64,000 bases of DNA from an uncultured Luminiphilus sp. (GTDB lineage Bacteria > Pseudomonadota > Gammaproteobacteria > Pseudomonadales > Halieaceae), in assembly GCA_943787485.1 (NCBI GenBank), contig CALSMP010000006.1, forward strand, positions 234,275-298,274, given 5' to 3'. Shown one piece after another: positions 18,295-34,009 of this stretch. Below the pieces are notes generated by a model. That model worked only from the letters and a program-made list of their open reading frames with translations. It ran no database searches and was not told the DNA's origin. A program made the translations under genes and the position numbers. Every line of letters starts with the position of its first letter. Within the stretch, counting starts at the first letter, position 1.

Positions 18295-20475
18295 ATGGAA
18301 ATGTGCCGAGAAGTATTCAACCGGGGTCGGGCGTTGTTGATAGGTCTAATCGCCATTGCGGTAGCTGCTACCGCGCACGCGCAACCGGTGATTGAAGACA
18401 TTGCCTTTAGCTCGCGCCCCGGCAGCATGTTTGAGGTGCGCCTTGATTTTAGTGAAGCACCCCCCGCTGATTTTTCAGCCTATACGATTGAAGAGCCCGC
18501 CCGCATCGCGATTGATTTCCCTGGGACCAAAAGTGCTTTGGACCAAAAGCGATATTCACTTCCTTACGGGAATGCCACCGGGGTCATCGTGTTGGAGTCT
18601 GGCGACCGTACCCGCCTGGTGCTCAACCTCATCAAGCTTGTTCCCTATGAGGCGATGATCAGTGGTACCGAGCTGATCCTTCTGGTCGGTCAGGAGAGTG
18701 GTGGTGAGTACGCCAAACCCTCCACCGCCGACGGTATTTTAGAGAGCCAGGTCACTCAGGTGGACGGTGCACGCTCTAGCCTGACGGACCTGCAGTTTCG
18801 ACGGTCGGAGGCTGGTGAGGGCCGGCTAATATTGGCGTTGAGCGACCCCTCAGTCGATGTCAACGTGTTCTCTGAGGGTAGCCTGATCAATCTTGAGTTT
18901 CTGGCGACGAACGTGCCCGAATCCTTGCTGCGGCGATTTGACGTCACCGATTTTGCAACGCCAGTGACGTCTGTGGAAGTCACGACGACAGAGCGTGGCG
19001 CTCGGCTGCAGCTAAAAACCACCGGACTCTACGATTATCTGGCGTATCAAACTGGCGATGAGTACATCCTGAGCGTCAAGCCGCTCTCCGCCAATGAAAA
19101 GCAGGAGCGGTTGAACGAATTTAACTACGTGGGAGATCGGATCTCCCTCAACTTTCAGAACATAGAAGTGAGGGCTGTTTTACAACTTATTGCCGATTTC
19201 ACCGAGCTCAACCTCGTGGCCTCGGACACGGTATCCGGAAGCATTACCTTGCGGTTGCAGAACGTTCCTTGGGATCAGGCCCTTGAGCTTGTATTAAAAA
19301 CAAAGGGTCTCGACAGTCGGCAAATTGGAAATGTGCTCATGGTCGCCCCTGCCCAAGAGATCGCCGAGCGTGAGCGGCAGGAAATTGAGTCCAACAAACA
19401 GTTTGCTGAGCTGGCGCCACTGCAGTCGGAGTTCATCCGTATTCGCTACGCCAAGGCCGCCGAGGTGGTAAACCTGTTTGAGGCGGGTTCAGAGGAGGGT
19501 GGATCGCTGGTGTCCGAGCGCGGTTCAGTGGTGGTGGACGATCGAACCAATTCGATCATTGTCACCGACACTGCGGCAAAGCAGGCTGAAATCAGAAATC
19601 TGATTGAGCGCGTCGACATTCCGATTCGGCAAGTCATGATCGAGGCTCGCATTGTGATTGCGCAGACCAACCTCGATGAGGAGCTGGGTATCGAGTGGGG
19701 CGGTGGTTATATCAACACTAATAATGGCAATGTGGTCTCGGTATCGGGTAGCCGCGAGCAAGTGGTGAGCTTGAATAATGACATTGTCGCTGGGCAGACC
19801 CCGACCCTCAATTATCCTATTAAAGGCGGCCAGCAACAGGGCGGTGGGGGCGGCCAGCAGCAGCAAAATCAGGGGCTGGGAGCCGCTCTTGTTGATTTGG
19901 GATTAACAACAGCCACGAGCGGTTTTGCCGTAGGATTCACCTCCAACGACCTGTTTTTAACCGCCGAGCTCTCGGCGCTGGAAGCCTCGGGGCAGGGTGA
20001 GGTAGTGAGTCAGCCCAGAATCATCACCGGCGATAAACAGCAAGCGACAATCAAGTCGGGGACCGAAGTGCCGTACCAAGAGGGTGCCGCCTCGGGCGCC
20101 ACCACAACCTCCTTCAAAGAAGCGGTGCTCAAATTAGAGGTGACACCGAATATCACGCCCGACGACCGAATTCTACTGGATCTGGTGGTCAATCAGGATT
20201 CGGTCGGGGAGTTCGTTCCCAGTGGCACGGGGGGATTGATCCCCACGATCGATACGACCGAACTGACAACTCAGGTGTTGGTCGGCAATGGCGAGACCGT
20301 CGTGTTGGGAGGGGTATTTAAAACCGAGGAAATCACTCAGGTACAAAAGGTGCCGTTCCTTGGTGACATCCCCTATGTCGGCACCCTGTTTAAGACCACG
20401 TCGAATAAGTCGAGCAAGAACGAGACGCTTATCTTTATTACGCCGCGTATTTTGTCCGAGGCGCTACTCGACTGA
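18295..20475 (+). CDS. pilQ: Type IV pilus secretin PilQ
   Basis: Outer-membrane secretin through which pili pass. Visible in order: signal peptide (ALLIGLIAIAVAATAHAQ), two AMIN domains that bind peptidoglycan, an STN/N0 domain (NLNFQNIEVRAVLQLIADF type), an N1 domain (FIRIRYAKAAEVVNLF) and the secretin core with VPYQEG and VPFLGDIPYVGTLFK. A Q/G-rich insertion (about 500-525, GGQQQGGGGGQQQQ) sits before the core. The start at 18295 is supported by GGGAGAG at 18282-18288 with a 6-bp spacer. Confidence 0.95.
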   Translation: MEMCREVFNRGRALLIGLIAIAVAATAHAQPVIEDIAFSSRPGSMFEVRLDFSEAPPADFSAYTIEEPARIAIDFPGTKSALDQKRYSLPYGNATGVIVLESGDRTRLVLNLIKLVPYEAMISGTELILLVGQESGGEYAKPSTADGILESQVTQVDGARSSLTDLQFRRSEAGEGRLILALSDPSVDVNVFSEGSLINLEFLATNVPESLLRRFDVTDFATPVTSVEVTTTERGARLQLKTTGLYDYLAYQTGDEYILSVKPLSANEKQERLNEFNYVGDRISLNFQNIEVRAVLQLIADFTELNLVASDTVSGSITLRLQNVPWDQALELVLKTKGLDSRQIGNVLMVAPAQEIAERERQEIESNKQFAELAPLQSEFIRIRYAKAAEVVNLFEAGSEEGGSLVSERGSVVVDDRTNSIIVTDTAAKQAEIRNLIERVDIPIRQVMIEARIVIAQTNLDEELGIEWGGGYINTNNGNVVSVSGSREQVVSLNNDIVAGQTPTLNYPIKGGQQQGGGGGQQQQNQGLGAALVDLGLTTATSGFAVGFTSNDLFLTAELSALEASGQGEVVSQPRIITGDKQQATIKSGTEVPYQEGAASGATTTSFKEAVLKLEVTPNITPDDRILLDLVVNQDSVGEFVPSGTGGLIPTIDTTELTTQVLVGNGETVVLGGVFKTEEITQVQKVPFLGDIPYVGTLFKTTSNKSSKNETLIFITPRILSEALLD

Positions 20476-20479
20476 TTCG

Positions 20480-20995
20480 ATGAGCACAGCGCCTAGAATT
20501 TTTCTGGTCGGCCCCATGGGGGCGGGCAAGAGCACCGTTGGGCGCGCGCTGGCAAGTGAGTTAAACGCCCCTTTTTACGACAGTGATGCCGAGATAGAAA
20601 CCCGAGCCGGCGCCGATATTTCTTGGATTTTTGAAATAGAAGGCGAAGATGGATTTCGGGAGCGGGAGCACCGCGTCATTGCCGCTCTTTGCGCTGAACC
20701 CCCGGGCGTCATCGCCACCGGCGGCGGAGCCGTCATCGCCGAGGCAAATCGTATCCTAATGGTCGAGTCGGGTTTTGTTGTTTACCTTGAGGCAACCATC
20801 AAGGAGCAAGTTCGGCGCACGGGGAAAGAGGGCGCGCGCCCATTGCTGGCCAACAAAAATAGGCAGGAGGTGCTCACGGAGCTGATGGCCGTCAGAGCTC
20901 CCTTGTACCAGGGAGTAGCCCATCTGGTGTTACCGACTGCGGGGCGAAATGCCCGAGGGCTCGCGCAAGCTATAGTCGCCGCTTTGCCCGACTAG
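20480..20995 (+). CDS. aroK: Shikimate kinase I
   Basis: Phosphorylates shikimate at O3 in the aromatic amino acid pathway. The 171-residue P-loop kinase has Walker A FLVGPMGAGKSTVGRALA, the shikimate-binding DSD (FYDSDAEIE), GEDGFREREHRV and ATGGGAV. It starts 4 bp after the pilQ stop and precedes aroB, the standard pilQ-aroK-aroB order. A second, more divergent shikimate-kinase-like gene lies at 50492-50995. Confidence 0.95.
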   Translation: MSTAPRIFLVGPMGAGKSTVGRALASELNAPFYDSDAEIETRAGADISWIFEIEGEDGFREREHRVIAALCAEPPGVIATGGGAVIAEANRILMVESGFVVYLEATIKEQVRRTGKEGARPLLANKNRQEVLTELMAVRAPLYQGVAHLVLPTAGRNARGLAQAIVAALPD

Positions 20996-21089
20996 CACCT
21001 GGCGACAAAAACTTGCTACAACAGCGCAGGTAAAACAGAACCTAGTAATAACCAACAGAGCTTTACAGAACCGGTCCATATAGAACCCT

Positions 21090-22193
21090 ATGTCCACCAC
21101 CTTGCACACGCTACATGTTGAACTCATCGGCGCGGCCCAGAGTCGCCGCTATCCTATCGTGATCGGTCGGGACCTCTTGGCGGATACCCAGTTGTTCACC
21201 GATTTATTGGGCGATAGGCCTGTCGTGCTGGTGACCAATGACACGATTGCGCCACAGTACACTGCCCGAGTGATGACCGCTTTGGGGGACCAGCGACGCG
21301 TCACGCAGGTGGTGCTGCCTGATGGAGAGGTCCACAAAAATCTTACCAACGTTGAGCATATTCTGACCGCTGGGCTGCAGGATAAGCACGAGCGCCGCAG
21401 CGTTTTTCTGGCGCTGGGCGGGGGCGTTATTGGAGATATGACCGGGTTCGCGGCGGCGTGCTTTTTGCGGGGGGTGGATTTCATCCAATTACCCACGACC
21501 CTGCTCGCTCAGGTTGACTCCTCGGTGGGCGGCAAGACCGGCGTAAACCACCCCATGGGTAAAAACCTGATCGGTGCGTTTCACCAACCTTTAGCAGTGC
21601 TCATTGACTTGCAAACCCTGCAGACACTACCCACCCGAGAATTCGCAGCCGGGGTGGCGGAAGTGATTAAATATGGTTGCATCGCGGATGGGGAATTCTT
21701 CGAGTGGCTTATGGGGACAAGCAGCCGACTGAAGGCCCGTGAGGATTCGGTGCTTGCCGAGGCCATTGAGCGAAGCTGTGCCATCAAGGCCAGCGTGGTG
21801 GCCGCCGATGAGCGTGAGGCGGGCGTGCGGGCGACACTCAACTTTGGGCATACCTTTGGCCATGCCATCGAACAGGTGATGGGCTACGGCGAGTGGCTGC
21901 ACGGTGAGGCGGTGGCCTGCGGCATGGTGATGGCGACCCAAATCAGCGTGAACCGCGGTAAGGTAGCCCCAGAGGACCTGGCACGACTGAAGGGATTTCT
22001 TGAGGAATTCGGCTTACCTGTGGCGCCGCCGGCGTCAATGGATACCAGCGTCTTTTTGGGCGCAATGGCCGGGGATAAAAAGGTCGATAAGGGCACAATA
22101 CGCTACATCCTGTTGCAGAGCCTTGGACAGGCGGCCATCGTCAATGACATTACCGCGCTCGAAATCGATCAGGCCCTTGCTCAGTTGGCCTGA
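21090..22193 (+). CDS. aroB: 3-dehydroquinate synthase
   Basis: NAD- and metal-dependent second enzyme of the shikimate pathway, converting DAHP to dehydroquinate. The 367-residue protein shows GGGVIGDMTGFAAACFLRGV, PTTLLAQVDSSVGGKTGVNH, EVIKYGCIAD and the metal-binding LNFGHTFGHAIE...GEWLHGEAVACGM. The 94-bp gap after aroK holds no gene. In pseudomonads a SPOR/AAA protein gene follows aroB; here gltB follows directly. Confidence 0.96.
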   Translation: MSTTLHTLHVELIGAAQSRRYPIVIGRDLLADTQLFTDLLGDRPVVLVTNDTIAPQYTARVMTALGDQRRVTQVVLPDGEVHKNLTNVEHILTAGLQDKHERRSVFLALGGGVIGDMTGFAAACFLRGVDFIQLPTTLLAQVDSSVGGKTGVNHPMGKNLIGAFHQPLAVLIDLQTLQTLPTREFAAGVAEVIKYGCIADGEFFEWLMGTSSRLKAREDSVLAEAIERSCAIKASVVAADEREAGVRATLNFGHTFGHAIEQVMGYGEWLHGEAVACGMVMATQISVNRGKVAPEDLARLKGFLEEFGLPVAPPASMDTSVFLGAMAGDKKVDKGTIRYILLQSLGQAAIVNDITALEIDQALAQLA

Positions 22194-22213
22194 TTTGGTC
22201 AAATTTTAATCAA

Positions 22214-22242
22214 TTGTTAGTGCCACGTCGGCTGTGTAAAAT
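22214..22242 (+). promoter_or_regulatory. Putative sigma70 promoter of gltB
   Basis: TTGTTA at 22214-22219, an exact 17-bp spacer and TAAAAT at 22237-22242, the latter preceded by TGTG. Transcription would begin near 22249, at the foot of the hairpin described at 22250-22293. Confidence 0.5.
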
Positions 22243-22249
22243 AGCCGGC

Positions 22250-22293
22250 CTTTTGTCTTGGCCCCCAGAGGGGTCTGCCCCCCGTGACAAAAG
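22250..22293 (+). promoter_or_regulatory. Structured gltB leader hairpin
   Basis: cttttgtc (22250-22257) pairs with gacaaaag (22286-22293), extended outward by GGC/GCC with one bulged C. The interior contains a CCCC-AGA-GGGG mini-hairpin and a C run. The RNA from the predicted promoter would start with this structure, 25 nt before the gltB start. No known riboswitch class is recognised. Confidence 0.4.
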
Positions 22294-22317
22294 CCTTTGT
22301 TTTAATTGTGAGTGGCT

Positions 22318-28234
<5,917 letters not shown>

Positions 28235-28239
28235 AGACG

Positions 28240-29310
28240 ATGACAACGCTAAAAAACGACCGTTTCCTGAGAGCGCTGCTACGTGAGCCGGTAGATCGCA
28301 CGCCGCTCTGGATGATGCGACAGGCCGGCAGGTATCTTCCCGAGTATCGTGAGACCCGGGCTCAGGCTGGAAGCTTCATGGGCCTCTGTACTAATCCGGA
28401 GTTGGCTTGTGAAGTCACCTTGCAACCATTGCGCCGGTATGCGATGGACGCGGCTATTTTGTTTTCGGATATTTTGACTATCCCGGATGCGATGGGCTTG
28501 GGCCTCTATTTTTCTGAGGGCGAGGGCCCACGTTTTGAGCGACCCTTGGAGAGCGCCTCCGATATTGATGCGTTGGTCCCACAGCGCGCGGTGACAGATT
28601 TACAGTATGTGATGGACGCTGTGTCGCTGATCCGCCGGGAGCTCGATGGAAGCGTTCCGCTGATTGGGTTTTCCGGCAGCCCCTGGACACTCGCAACGTA
28701 CATGATTGAGGGTGGTTCTTCGAAAGACTTCGCCAAAACCAAAGCGCTCGCCTTCAATGAGCCCGAGCTGATGCATCAGTTGCTCGAAAAGCTCGCGGAG
28801 GCGGTGGCGCTTTACCTGTCTGCCCAGGTGGAAAGCGGGGCGCAGGCGTTACAAATCTTTGATACCTGGGGTGGAGCCCTGAGCCACAGCGCTTATCGGG
28901 AATTCTCCCTGCGATACATGACCCGTATCATCGAGCAGCTTCCACGGGAGGCTGATGGCAGACGGATTCCGGTGATTGTTTTTACCAAAGGCGGCGGCCA
29001 GTGGCTGGAAGCCATTGCTGATTGTGGTGCAGATGCGGTTGGACTCGATTGGACGACCGATATTGGTGAAGCGCGTGCCCGGGTGGGTGATCGTGTCGCC
29101 CTGCAGGGCAATATGGATCCATCAATGCTGTTCGCCAGCCCTGAACGCATTCGCCAAGAGGTTGAGACCATTCTGGCCAGCTACGGATCGGGTGCCGGGC
29201 ACGTGTTCAATTTGGGCCATGGCATCACCCCCGGGGTAAATCCCGATCACGTGTCAGCGATGGTCGACGCCGTGACTTCGCTGTCGGGACAATATCACCA
29301 GTCCGACTGA
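28240..29310 (+). CDS. hemE: Uroporphyrinogen decarboxylase
   Basis: Converts uroporphyrinogen III to coproporphyrinogen III in haem synthesis, without a cofactor. The 356-residue protein carries [18 protein letters not shown], the catalytic aspartate region [27 protein letters not shown] and [15 protein letters not shown]. The start at 28240 is 5 bp after gltD, so it may be part of the gltBD transcript. Its 3' end overlaps the convergent cysE by 16 bp. Confidence 0.97.
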   Translation: MTTLKNDRFLRALLREPVDRTPLWMMRQAGRYLPEYRETRAQAGSFMGLCTNPELACEVTLQPLRRYAMDAAILFSDILTIPDAMGLGLYFSEGEGPRFERPLESASDIDALVPQRAVTDLQYVMDAVSLIRRELDGSVPLIGFSGSPWTLATYMIEGGSSKDFAKTKALAFNEPELMHQLLEKLAEAVALYLSAQVESGAQALQIFDTWGGALSHSAYREFSLRYMTRIIEQLPREADGRRIPVIVFTKGGGQWLEAIADCGADAVGLDWTTDIGEARARVGDRVALQGNMDPSMLFASPERIRQEVETILASYGSGAGHVFNLGHGITPGVNPDHVSAMVDAVTSLSGQYHQSD

Positions 29311-30122
29311 GGGATTGCGTGGTCCATATCCAGCGCCGGGTTGTCTGACCCGGGTTTGCCAACAATTTTTGCCGGGACGCCGGCAACAGTAGTGTGTTCC
29401 GGAACATCCTGAAGGACGACTGATCCCGCCGCAATTTTGGCACCCTCACCAACCCGAATGTTGCCCAAAATTTTTGCGCCCGCCGAAATCAGTACGCCGT
29501 CCCCAATTTTGGGGTGGCGATCGCCGTCTTCCTTACCGGTTCCTCCCAGTGTCACCGATTGTAGGATTGACACTTTATTCCCGACGACGGCGGTCTCGCC
29601 AACCACAAGCCCGGTCGCATGGTCGAGCATAATGCCATGACCAAAGCGTGCGGCGGGATGTATGTCGACGCCGAACTTTTGGGACATGCGGCTCTGCATG
29701 AACAGGGCCAGTGAAATCCGCCCCTGCTGCCACAGCCAGTGTGCTGCCCGGTAGGTCTGCAAAGCGTGGAAGCCCTTAAAGTACAGGAACGGAATGTGAT
29801 ATTCATGACAAGCGGAGTCACGATCGAGTACTGCTTGCAGGTCATCGCGTATTGCGCAGCGGATTTCGGCGCTGCTGTTGAAAGCAGCTAGGATAATTTC
29901 CCGCAGCATCATGCCTGGTGCAGAGGGGCTGTCGAGTTGATTCGCTAGGTGAAAGCTGAGGGCGCACTCCAGCTCGTCATGATGAAGAATGGAAGCGTGC
30001 ATAAAGCTGGCGAGAATGGGTTCGTTGCCCACTGCACGACGAGTTTCCTCGCGTATCTGGTCCCAAATGGGATCATCGCCTTGCTTGGTGGCGAGCCCGA
30101 GGTGTTCTGTTGCGCTCATCAT
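29295..30122 (-). CDS. cysE: Serine O-acetyltransferase
   Basis: Acetylates serine to O-acetylserine, the first step of cysteine synthesis. The N-terminal helical SAT domain ([30 protein letters not shown] segment) is followed by left-handed beta-helix hexapeptide repeats and the active-site stretch [16 protein letters not shown]...[16 protein letters not shown]. The 275-residue length fits CysE. The first codon pair is ATG ATG with GGAGAGAG upstream; either may be the start. Confidence 0.94.
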   Translation of the reverse strand: MMSATEHLGLATKQGDDPIWDQIREETRRAVGNEPILASFMHASILHHDELECALSFHLANQLDSPSAPGMMLREIILAAFNSSAEIRCAIRDDLQAVLDRDSACHEYHIPFLYFKGFHALQTYRAAHWLWQQGRISLALFMQSRMSQKFGVDIHPAARFGHGIMLDHATGLVVGETAVVGNKVSILQSVTLGGTGKEDGDRHPKIGDGVLISAGAKILGNIRVGEGAKIAAGSVVLQDVPEHTTVAGVPAKIVGKPGSDNPALDMDHAIPQSDW

Positions 30123-30247
30123 CTCTCTCCCTGAAGAACGACGAGTTAGTAGCGCACAGAGTAACGCAGGCCGGCTTTACACTCTAGGATTCTTGTTTAT
30201 CGCTAGATTAGGCCCTCGTTGCGCGGCCTCCAGTATGGATTGCGGCG

Positions 30248-30886
30248 CTAGCGGCTTCTGTAGCACCAGAGCCCATGTCCACGCGCCAGGTATTTTGTTT
30301 CAAAGAGCGTCATCGGAGTCGCTGGTGCGAATGGTTCCAATGTACCTCTTATCCCGAGCTGTTCGCAGGCTTGATAAAACTCTTTGGCATAAATGTGCCA
30401 GTTTGTTCGCAACTCAATCTGACCTCCAAGGGTCTTGATGAGAGGAAAACTTGGGTGGCCATGGATTCGTCGCTTCAGCTGACCGGCTTTTGGCCACGGG
30501 TTAGGGTAGAGCATCCAATGTTGCTCAATGTTGATGTTTTCATGCACCAGGCACTGCCAAAAGCTCTCACACTCGGCCCGAATAAGAAGATAGTTAGGGC
30601 TTTCTACCGTGTGTTTTGACAGCCGGTGGCTCGATTTATCGAGTCCAATGACGCAGGCCTCCGGATTATGACGAGCCAGAAAAGCGGTGCTCATGCCGGT
30701 ACCACAAAAGGAGTCGAGAATCAGGGTGGGACGGCCTCGCTCTCTCCACCACGTCATGGCCTTGTCAAACGCATGTCGTGTGTGGGCGGGAACGGGTTTT
30801 ATCCAAGGGCGGTGCAGGTGTCTCTCGATAGTTCGATCAAGATTTATATGAACGTCTTTCTGATCACTATTGATTGGGTCGATCAT
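30248..30886 (-). CDS. TrmB-like SAM-dependent methyltransferase
   Basis: Rossmann methyltransferase related to tRNA (guanine-N7)-methyltransferase TrmB. SAM motif I is LILDSFCGTGMSTAFLA, and the TrmB-type motif appears as MLYPNPWPKAGQLKRRIHGHPSF, where TrmB usually has PDPWPKxRHxKRR. Whether it modifies tRNA is not certain; TrmB-like paralogues occur beside true TrmB. The start at 30886 (MIDPINSDQ) is preferred over a TTG at 30949. Confidence 0.75.
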   Translation of the reverse strand: MIDPINSDQKDVHINLDRTIERHLHRPWIKPVPAHTRHAFDKAMTWWRERGRPTLILDSFCGTGMSTAFLARHNPEACVIGLDKSSHRLSKHTVESPNYLLIRAECESFWQCLVHENINIEQHWMLYPNPWPKAGQLKRRIHGHPSFPLIKTLGGQIELRTNWHIYAKEFYQACEQLGIRGTLEPFAPATPMTLFETKYLARGHGLWCYRSR

Positions 30887-30990
30887 GGTTTGCGGCGGAG
30901 TAATCACCTTGTCATCATAACGTGACTGATCGTGAAAAATGAAAATCAAGCGACCCCGGCGTTAGTGAGTCGCCACAAAAGGACAAAGCC

Positions 30991-31716
30991 ATGCGCACTG
31001 ATTTGCGGCCCTACTGGGTTAAAAAAGCCTATTTGCGATTTCGGGACGCCTATATCGACTATTTTCTTCGCCCCCGGTGCAGCTCGCTCGGCCCCTACGC
31101 GAACATCATGAAGCCATGGTACGTAGACATTTCTGGGGTCAACATCCGGATTGGTCATTCCTTCACGGCGGTTGGGGAACCCAGCCAGCGAGTGCAAATT
31201 GGTGTCTGGGGTCGAGAACCTAATCATGGCCGGATTTCCATTGGTGATGGCGTTTTAATGAGTCCGGGGGTGCGTATTGTTTGCAGCGACGAGATTACGA
31301 TTGGCGACGCCGTGATGATGGCCAACGGCGCGTATGTGACCGACTGTGATTGGCACGGGACTTATGATCGGGTAGATCGTCCCGGCAACCTAACGCCGGT
31401 GGTCATTGAGCGAAACGCCTGGCTCGGTGATGGCGCCAAAGTGCTTAAAGGCGTCACGGTGGGGGAGAACAGCATTGTGGCTGCAGGCGCGATTGTGACC
31501 AAAGACGTACCACCCAATGTCATTGTGGCCGGTAATCCGGCGGTCATCGTGAAGCGCCTGAATCCTGACGAACCTATCCGCACCCGGCTCGATCTTTATG
31601 GCGATCCCGCGGGGGCCGCGCAGTTTTATGATGCAATTGATCGGGAGGTGCTGGCCAACAATAAATTCTTACCCTGGTTAATGAGCGTTATTTACCCGCG
31701 ATCACGACCTGATTGA
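30991..31716 (+). CDS. Hexapeptide-repeat (left-handed beta-helix) acyltransferase
   Basis: A 241-residue protein with imperfect hexapeptide repeats from about residue 75 to 185 (ISIGDGVLMSPGVRIVCSDEITIGDAVMM, VVIERNAWLGDGAKVLKGVTVGENSIVAAGAIV). It ends the coil with the common DVPPNVIVAGNPAVIVKRL cap. The N-terminus has WVKKAYLRFRDAYIDYFLRPR. Related to maltose/galactoside/sugar O-acetyltransferases; the acceptor is unknown. It is a single gene, divergent from the TrmB-like gene. Confidence 0.85.
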   Translation: MRTDLRPYWVKKAYLRFRDAYIDYFLRPRCSSLGPYANIMKPWYVDISGVNIRIGHSFTAVGEPSQRVQIGVWGREPNHGRISIGDGVLMSPGVRIVCSDEITIGDAVMMANGAYVTDCDWHGTYDRVDRPGNLTPVVIERNAWLGDGAKVLKGVTVGENSIVAAGAIVTKDVPPNVIVAGNPAVIVKRLNPDEPIRTRLDLYGDPAGAAQFYDAIDREVLANNKFLPWLMSVIYPRSRPD

Positions 31717-31837
31717 GAGGGCAGTTTGACGTCAACGCGGATTGCCAGGGCCTATTGTTTAAACCCGTGCTTGCTGACGCAGATAGCCTGAGACTCCTGA
31801 TGAGAGCTGCCCGCAAGCGCCCCGGCGTCCTTGGGAT

Positions 31838-32812
31838 TTATAGCAAACGAAGCGTCGGTTCATTCATCGCCGCCAGTTGCTCCCTAAGCTCAAGGATATG
31901 ATCAGACCAAAAGCGCGGTTGGCCGAACCAAGGAAAGGCTTTGGGGAACGCGGGGTCATCCCAGCGTCGAGCGAGCCAGTGGGCATGGTGCATGATCCTC
32001 AGAGTGCGTAGAGCCTCGATCCAGTGCAGCTGCCGCGGATCGAAATCATGAAATTCCTCATAGCCGGCAACAAACTCCGAGAGTTGCTGTTCTCGCTGCG
32101 CTGTCTCGCCGTTGAGAAACATCCAAACGTCCTGAATGGCCGGCCCGTTGATGCAGTCGTCGAGGTCGACAAAGTGGGGTGTGTCGTCGCGCCACAGAAT
32201 ATTGCCGCAATGACAGTCGCCGTGCAGGCGGACGAAGTCTTTAGCTGTCATGGTGGCGAGCAACTCGGTCACCGCAACTTCACAATCTCTTGCGACCGAG
32301 CTGTAGGCAGGGAGCAGGTCAGCAGGTACCACCTGAGCTTCTAAAAACAACCGACTCTGGCTGGCCATGCGCTCGATGTCGAGCGCCAGCCGGTGTTGAA
32401 AGGGGCGCGCCGATCCTACGCGGTGGATGCGTCCCAACGTTTGCCCGAGACGATACAAATGATCGAGGTTATCGAGCTCCGGGGGATAGCCGCCACGGCG
32501 TTTGAAAATGCTGAATCGTTGGTCAGCGTGATGATGGAGCGTTTCCTCGTCTATTTTTTCAGGAGCGACTACCGAGATATCGTGATCTGCGAGCGCCTGG
32601 GCAAACGCATGTTCCTCCAAAATTTGTGCATCCGACCACCGGTCCTCGCGATAGAACTTGGCAATTACTGGCGTGTCATCTTCAATGCCCACCTGGTACA
32701 CCCGGTTTTCATAGCTATTAAGCGCCAGTAAGCGCAGATCACAGCGCAGCCCAATTTGTTCGAGGCAGTCGATGACACAATCTGGCGTTAACGCATCGTA
32801 AGGGTGGGTCAT
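31838..32812 (-). CDS. srkA: Stress response kinase SrkA (YihE family)
   Basis: Ser/Thr kinase of the aminoglycoside phosphotransferase fold, in E. coli protecting against stress-induced death. The 324-residue protein has LALNSYENRVYQVG, the lysine region PVIAKFYREDRWS, the catalytic loop FVRLHGDCHCGNILW and FVDLDDC, and the family C-terminus (WLARRWDDPAFPKAFPWF). It shares direction with comF just upstream. Confidence 0.93.
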   Translation of the reverse strand: MTHPYDALTPDCVIDCLEQIGLRCDLRLLALNSYENRVYQVGIEDDTPVIAKFYREDRWSDAQILEEHAFAQALADHDISVVAPEKIDEETLHHHADQRFSIFKRRGGYPPELDNLDHLYRLGQTLGRIHRVGSARPFQHRLALDIERMASQSRLFLEAQVVPADLLPAYSSVARDCEVAVTELLATMTAKDFVRLHGDCHCGNILWRDDTPHFVDLDDCINGPAIQDVWMFLNGETAQREQQLSEFVAGYEEFHDFDPRQLHWIEALRTLRIMHHAHWLARRWDDPAFPKAFPWFGQPRFWSDHILELREQLAAMNEPTLRLL

Positions 32813-32845
32813 TGGGTATCTACACAGCGAAAGCCGTAGGATACC

Positions 32846-33610
32846 TCAGATCGATTTGCTCTCGGGGGGAAGTGATCGGGCCAAACACCAGGCATCGATC
32901 CTGGCCGCCCCAGCGTTTCGCAGCGCCTGTGCCGCGTTCTCCACGGTTGCACCGGTAGTCAACACATCGTCAACCAGCAAGACCCGAAGGCCTGATACCG
33001 AGCGCCCGACGGAAAATCGCTGGGCAGCGTTCGTCAAACGCGCCGCGCGAGAGAGATGATGCTGGGCTCGCTTTCTGTTGGCACTCGATAAAGCCGGCAC
33101 CACAGGTGTGGCGGCGAGTGTTTTGATTGACGATTGAAGCGCCAGTGCCAAGCAGTGGCTCTGATTAAAGCCGCGGGTGAGGCGTGTTCGCCAAGGCATC
33201 CCGATTGGAATCAGCACGTCGTAGTGGTGATGGCTCAGTAGAGAGCGTTTCCCGGTTGTCCCCTCGAGGGCGAGAGTTACCAGTAACTGGGTAAGCTCGA
33301 TCCGCCGCTCAAACTTCCAGCGCTTGATGAGTGCGCGAGGCGTTTTGGTATAGAGGAGTGGTGCCTCTACCCTGTAAAGGGTCGATCTAGTCTTGTGACA
33401 GCGGCAATAACCTCTCGGCCCAACTCCCGGTAGCGCGCACCGCGGGCAGGGCCAGGGGTTGCTATCGACATCCAGTCGGCAATGTCCGCAAAGCCAGGTA
33501 AGTCTGGTGCAGCGCTGGTCACAAACCACGCAGTAAGCCGGGAGAAAGTCCTGCCCCAGTTGCTGTGGCAGGGTGCTCATAAGAGCGGCGAGGGAGTTAG
33601 CGGATGCCAT
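32846..33610 (-). CDS. comF: ComF family phosphoribosyltransferase-like protein
   Basis: ComF/GntX-type protein involved in DNA uptake or use of DNA in competent species. The N-terminal zinc ribbon (CVVCDQRC...CGHC...CPRC...CRCH) is followed by a PRTase fold ending in the PRPP-binding loop RVLLVDDVLTTGATVEN. The 254-residue length is normal. Together with the pilMNOPQ operon it fits a type IV pilus-based uptake route, although no comEA or comEC is in view. Confidence 0.9.
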   Translation of the reverse strand: MASANSLAALMSTLPQQLGQDFLPAYCVVCDQRCTRLTWLCGHCRLDVDSNPWPCPRCALPGVGPRGYCRCHKTRSTLYRVEAPLLYTKTPRALIKRWKFERRIELTQLLVTLALEGTTGKRSLLSHHHYDVLIPIGMPWRTRLTRGFNQSHCLALALQSSIKTLAATPVVPALSSANRKRAQHHLSRAARLTNAAQRFSVGRSVSGLRVLLVDDVLTTGATVENAAQALRNAGAARIDAWCLARSLPPESKSI

Positions 33611-33725
33611 TGCCCAATATTTAGGTATGAGTGCGATGCGATACAGCGCAAAATCGACGGCAATCCATCACCTTCCGCATTATTTTGCTATTCTTGCCGT
33701 TCCGCAGTATCCGAATTAATCCGAC

Positions 33726-33959
33726 ATGTCCGATAAGCTCCGTGACCCAGAGACCTTCGCTAAGGCCAACGCTGATCAGCAAGAGTCACGGTTGTCTGAC
33801 GAGGATCAATCCCGCGTTGATGAATTTTTAGCGCGAGGGGTTAATTCCGTTGAGCGAAAGCCCTTTCGACCGGTGTTTTTGATTTTTCTCTTGATAGCCG
33901 TGGTCACCGGCTTTAGCTTGTTGAGTCAAGGAATCGCTATATGGGCGGGGGTTTACTAG
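33726..33959 (+). CDS. DUF3094 family small membrane protein
   Basis: A 77-residue protein whose centre reads LSDEDQSRVDEFLARGVNSVERKPFRPVFL, the DUF3094 signature, followed by one helix (LIFLLIAVVTGFSLLSQGIAI). Function unknown. It ends 51 bp before the tRNA-Pro gene. Confidence 0.75.
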   Translation: MSDKLRDPETFAKANADQQESRLSDEDQSRVDEFLARGVNSVERKPFRPVFLIFLLIAVVTGFSLLSQGIAIWAGVY

Positions 33960-33970
33960 CCCGGCGCAAA

Positions 33971-33999
33971 TTGTAATTCCCGGTCTTGCCTGCTAGATT
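33971..33999 (+). promoter_or_regulatory. Putative promoter of the tRNA-Pro gene
   Basis: TTGTAA at 33971-33976, a 17-bp spacer and TAGATT at 33994-33999, ending 10 bp before the mature tRNA 5' end. With the insertion in place it transcribes the 5' tRNA part and then the left end of the element. Confidence 0.5.
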
Positions 34000-34009
34000 T
34001 CGGCTGTAT

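Noticed and set aside
31713..31901. A 62-residue frame after the acyltransferase
   Set aside because: No ribosome site or conserved features; overlaps the end of srkA on the other strand.
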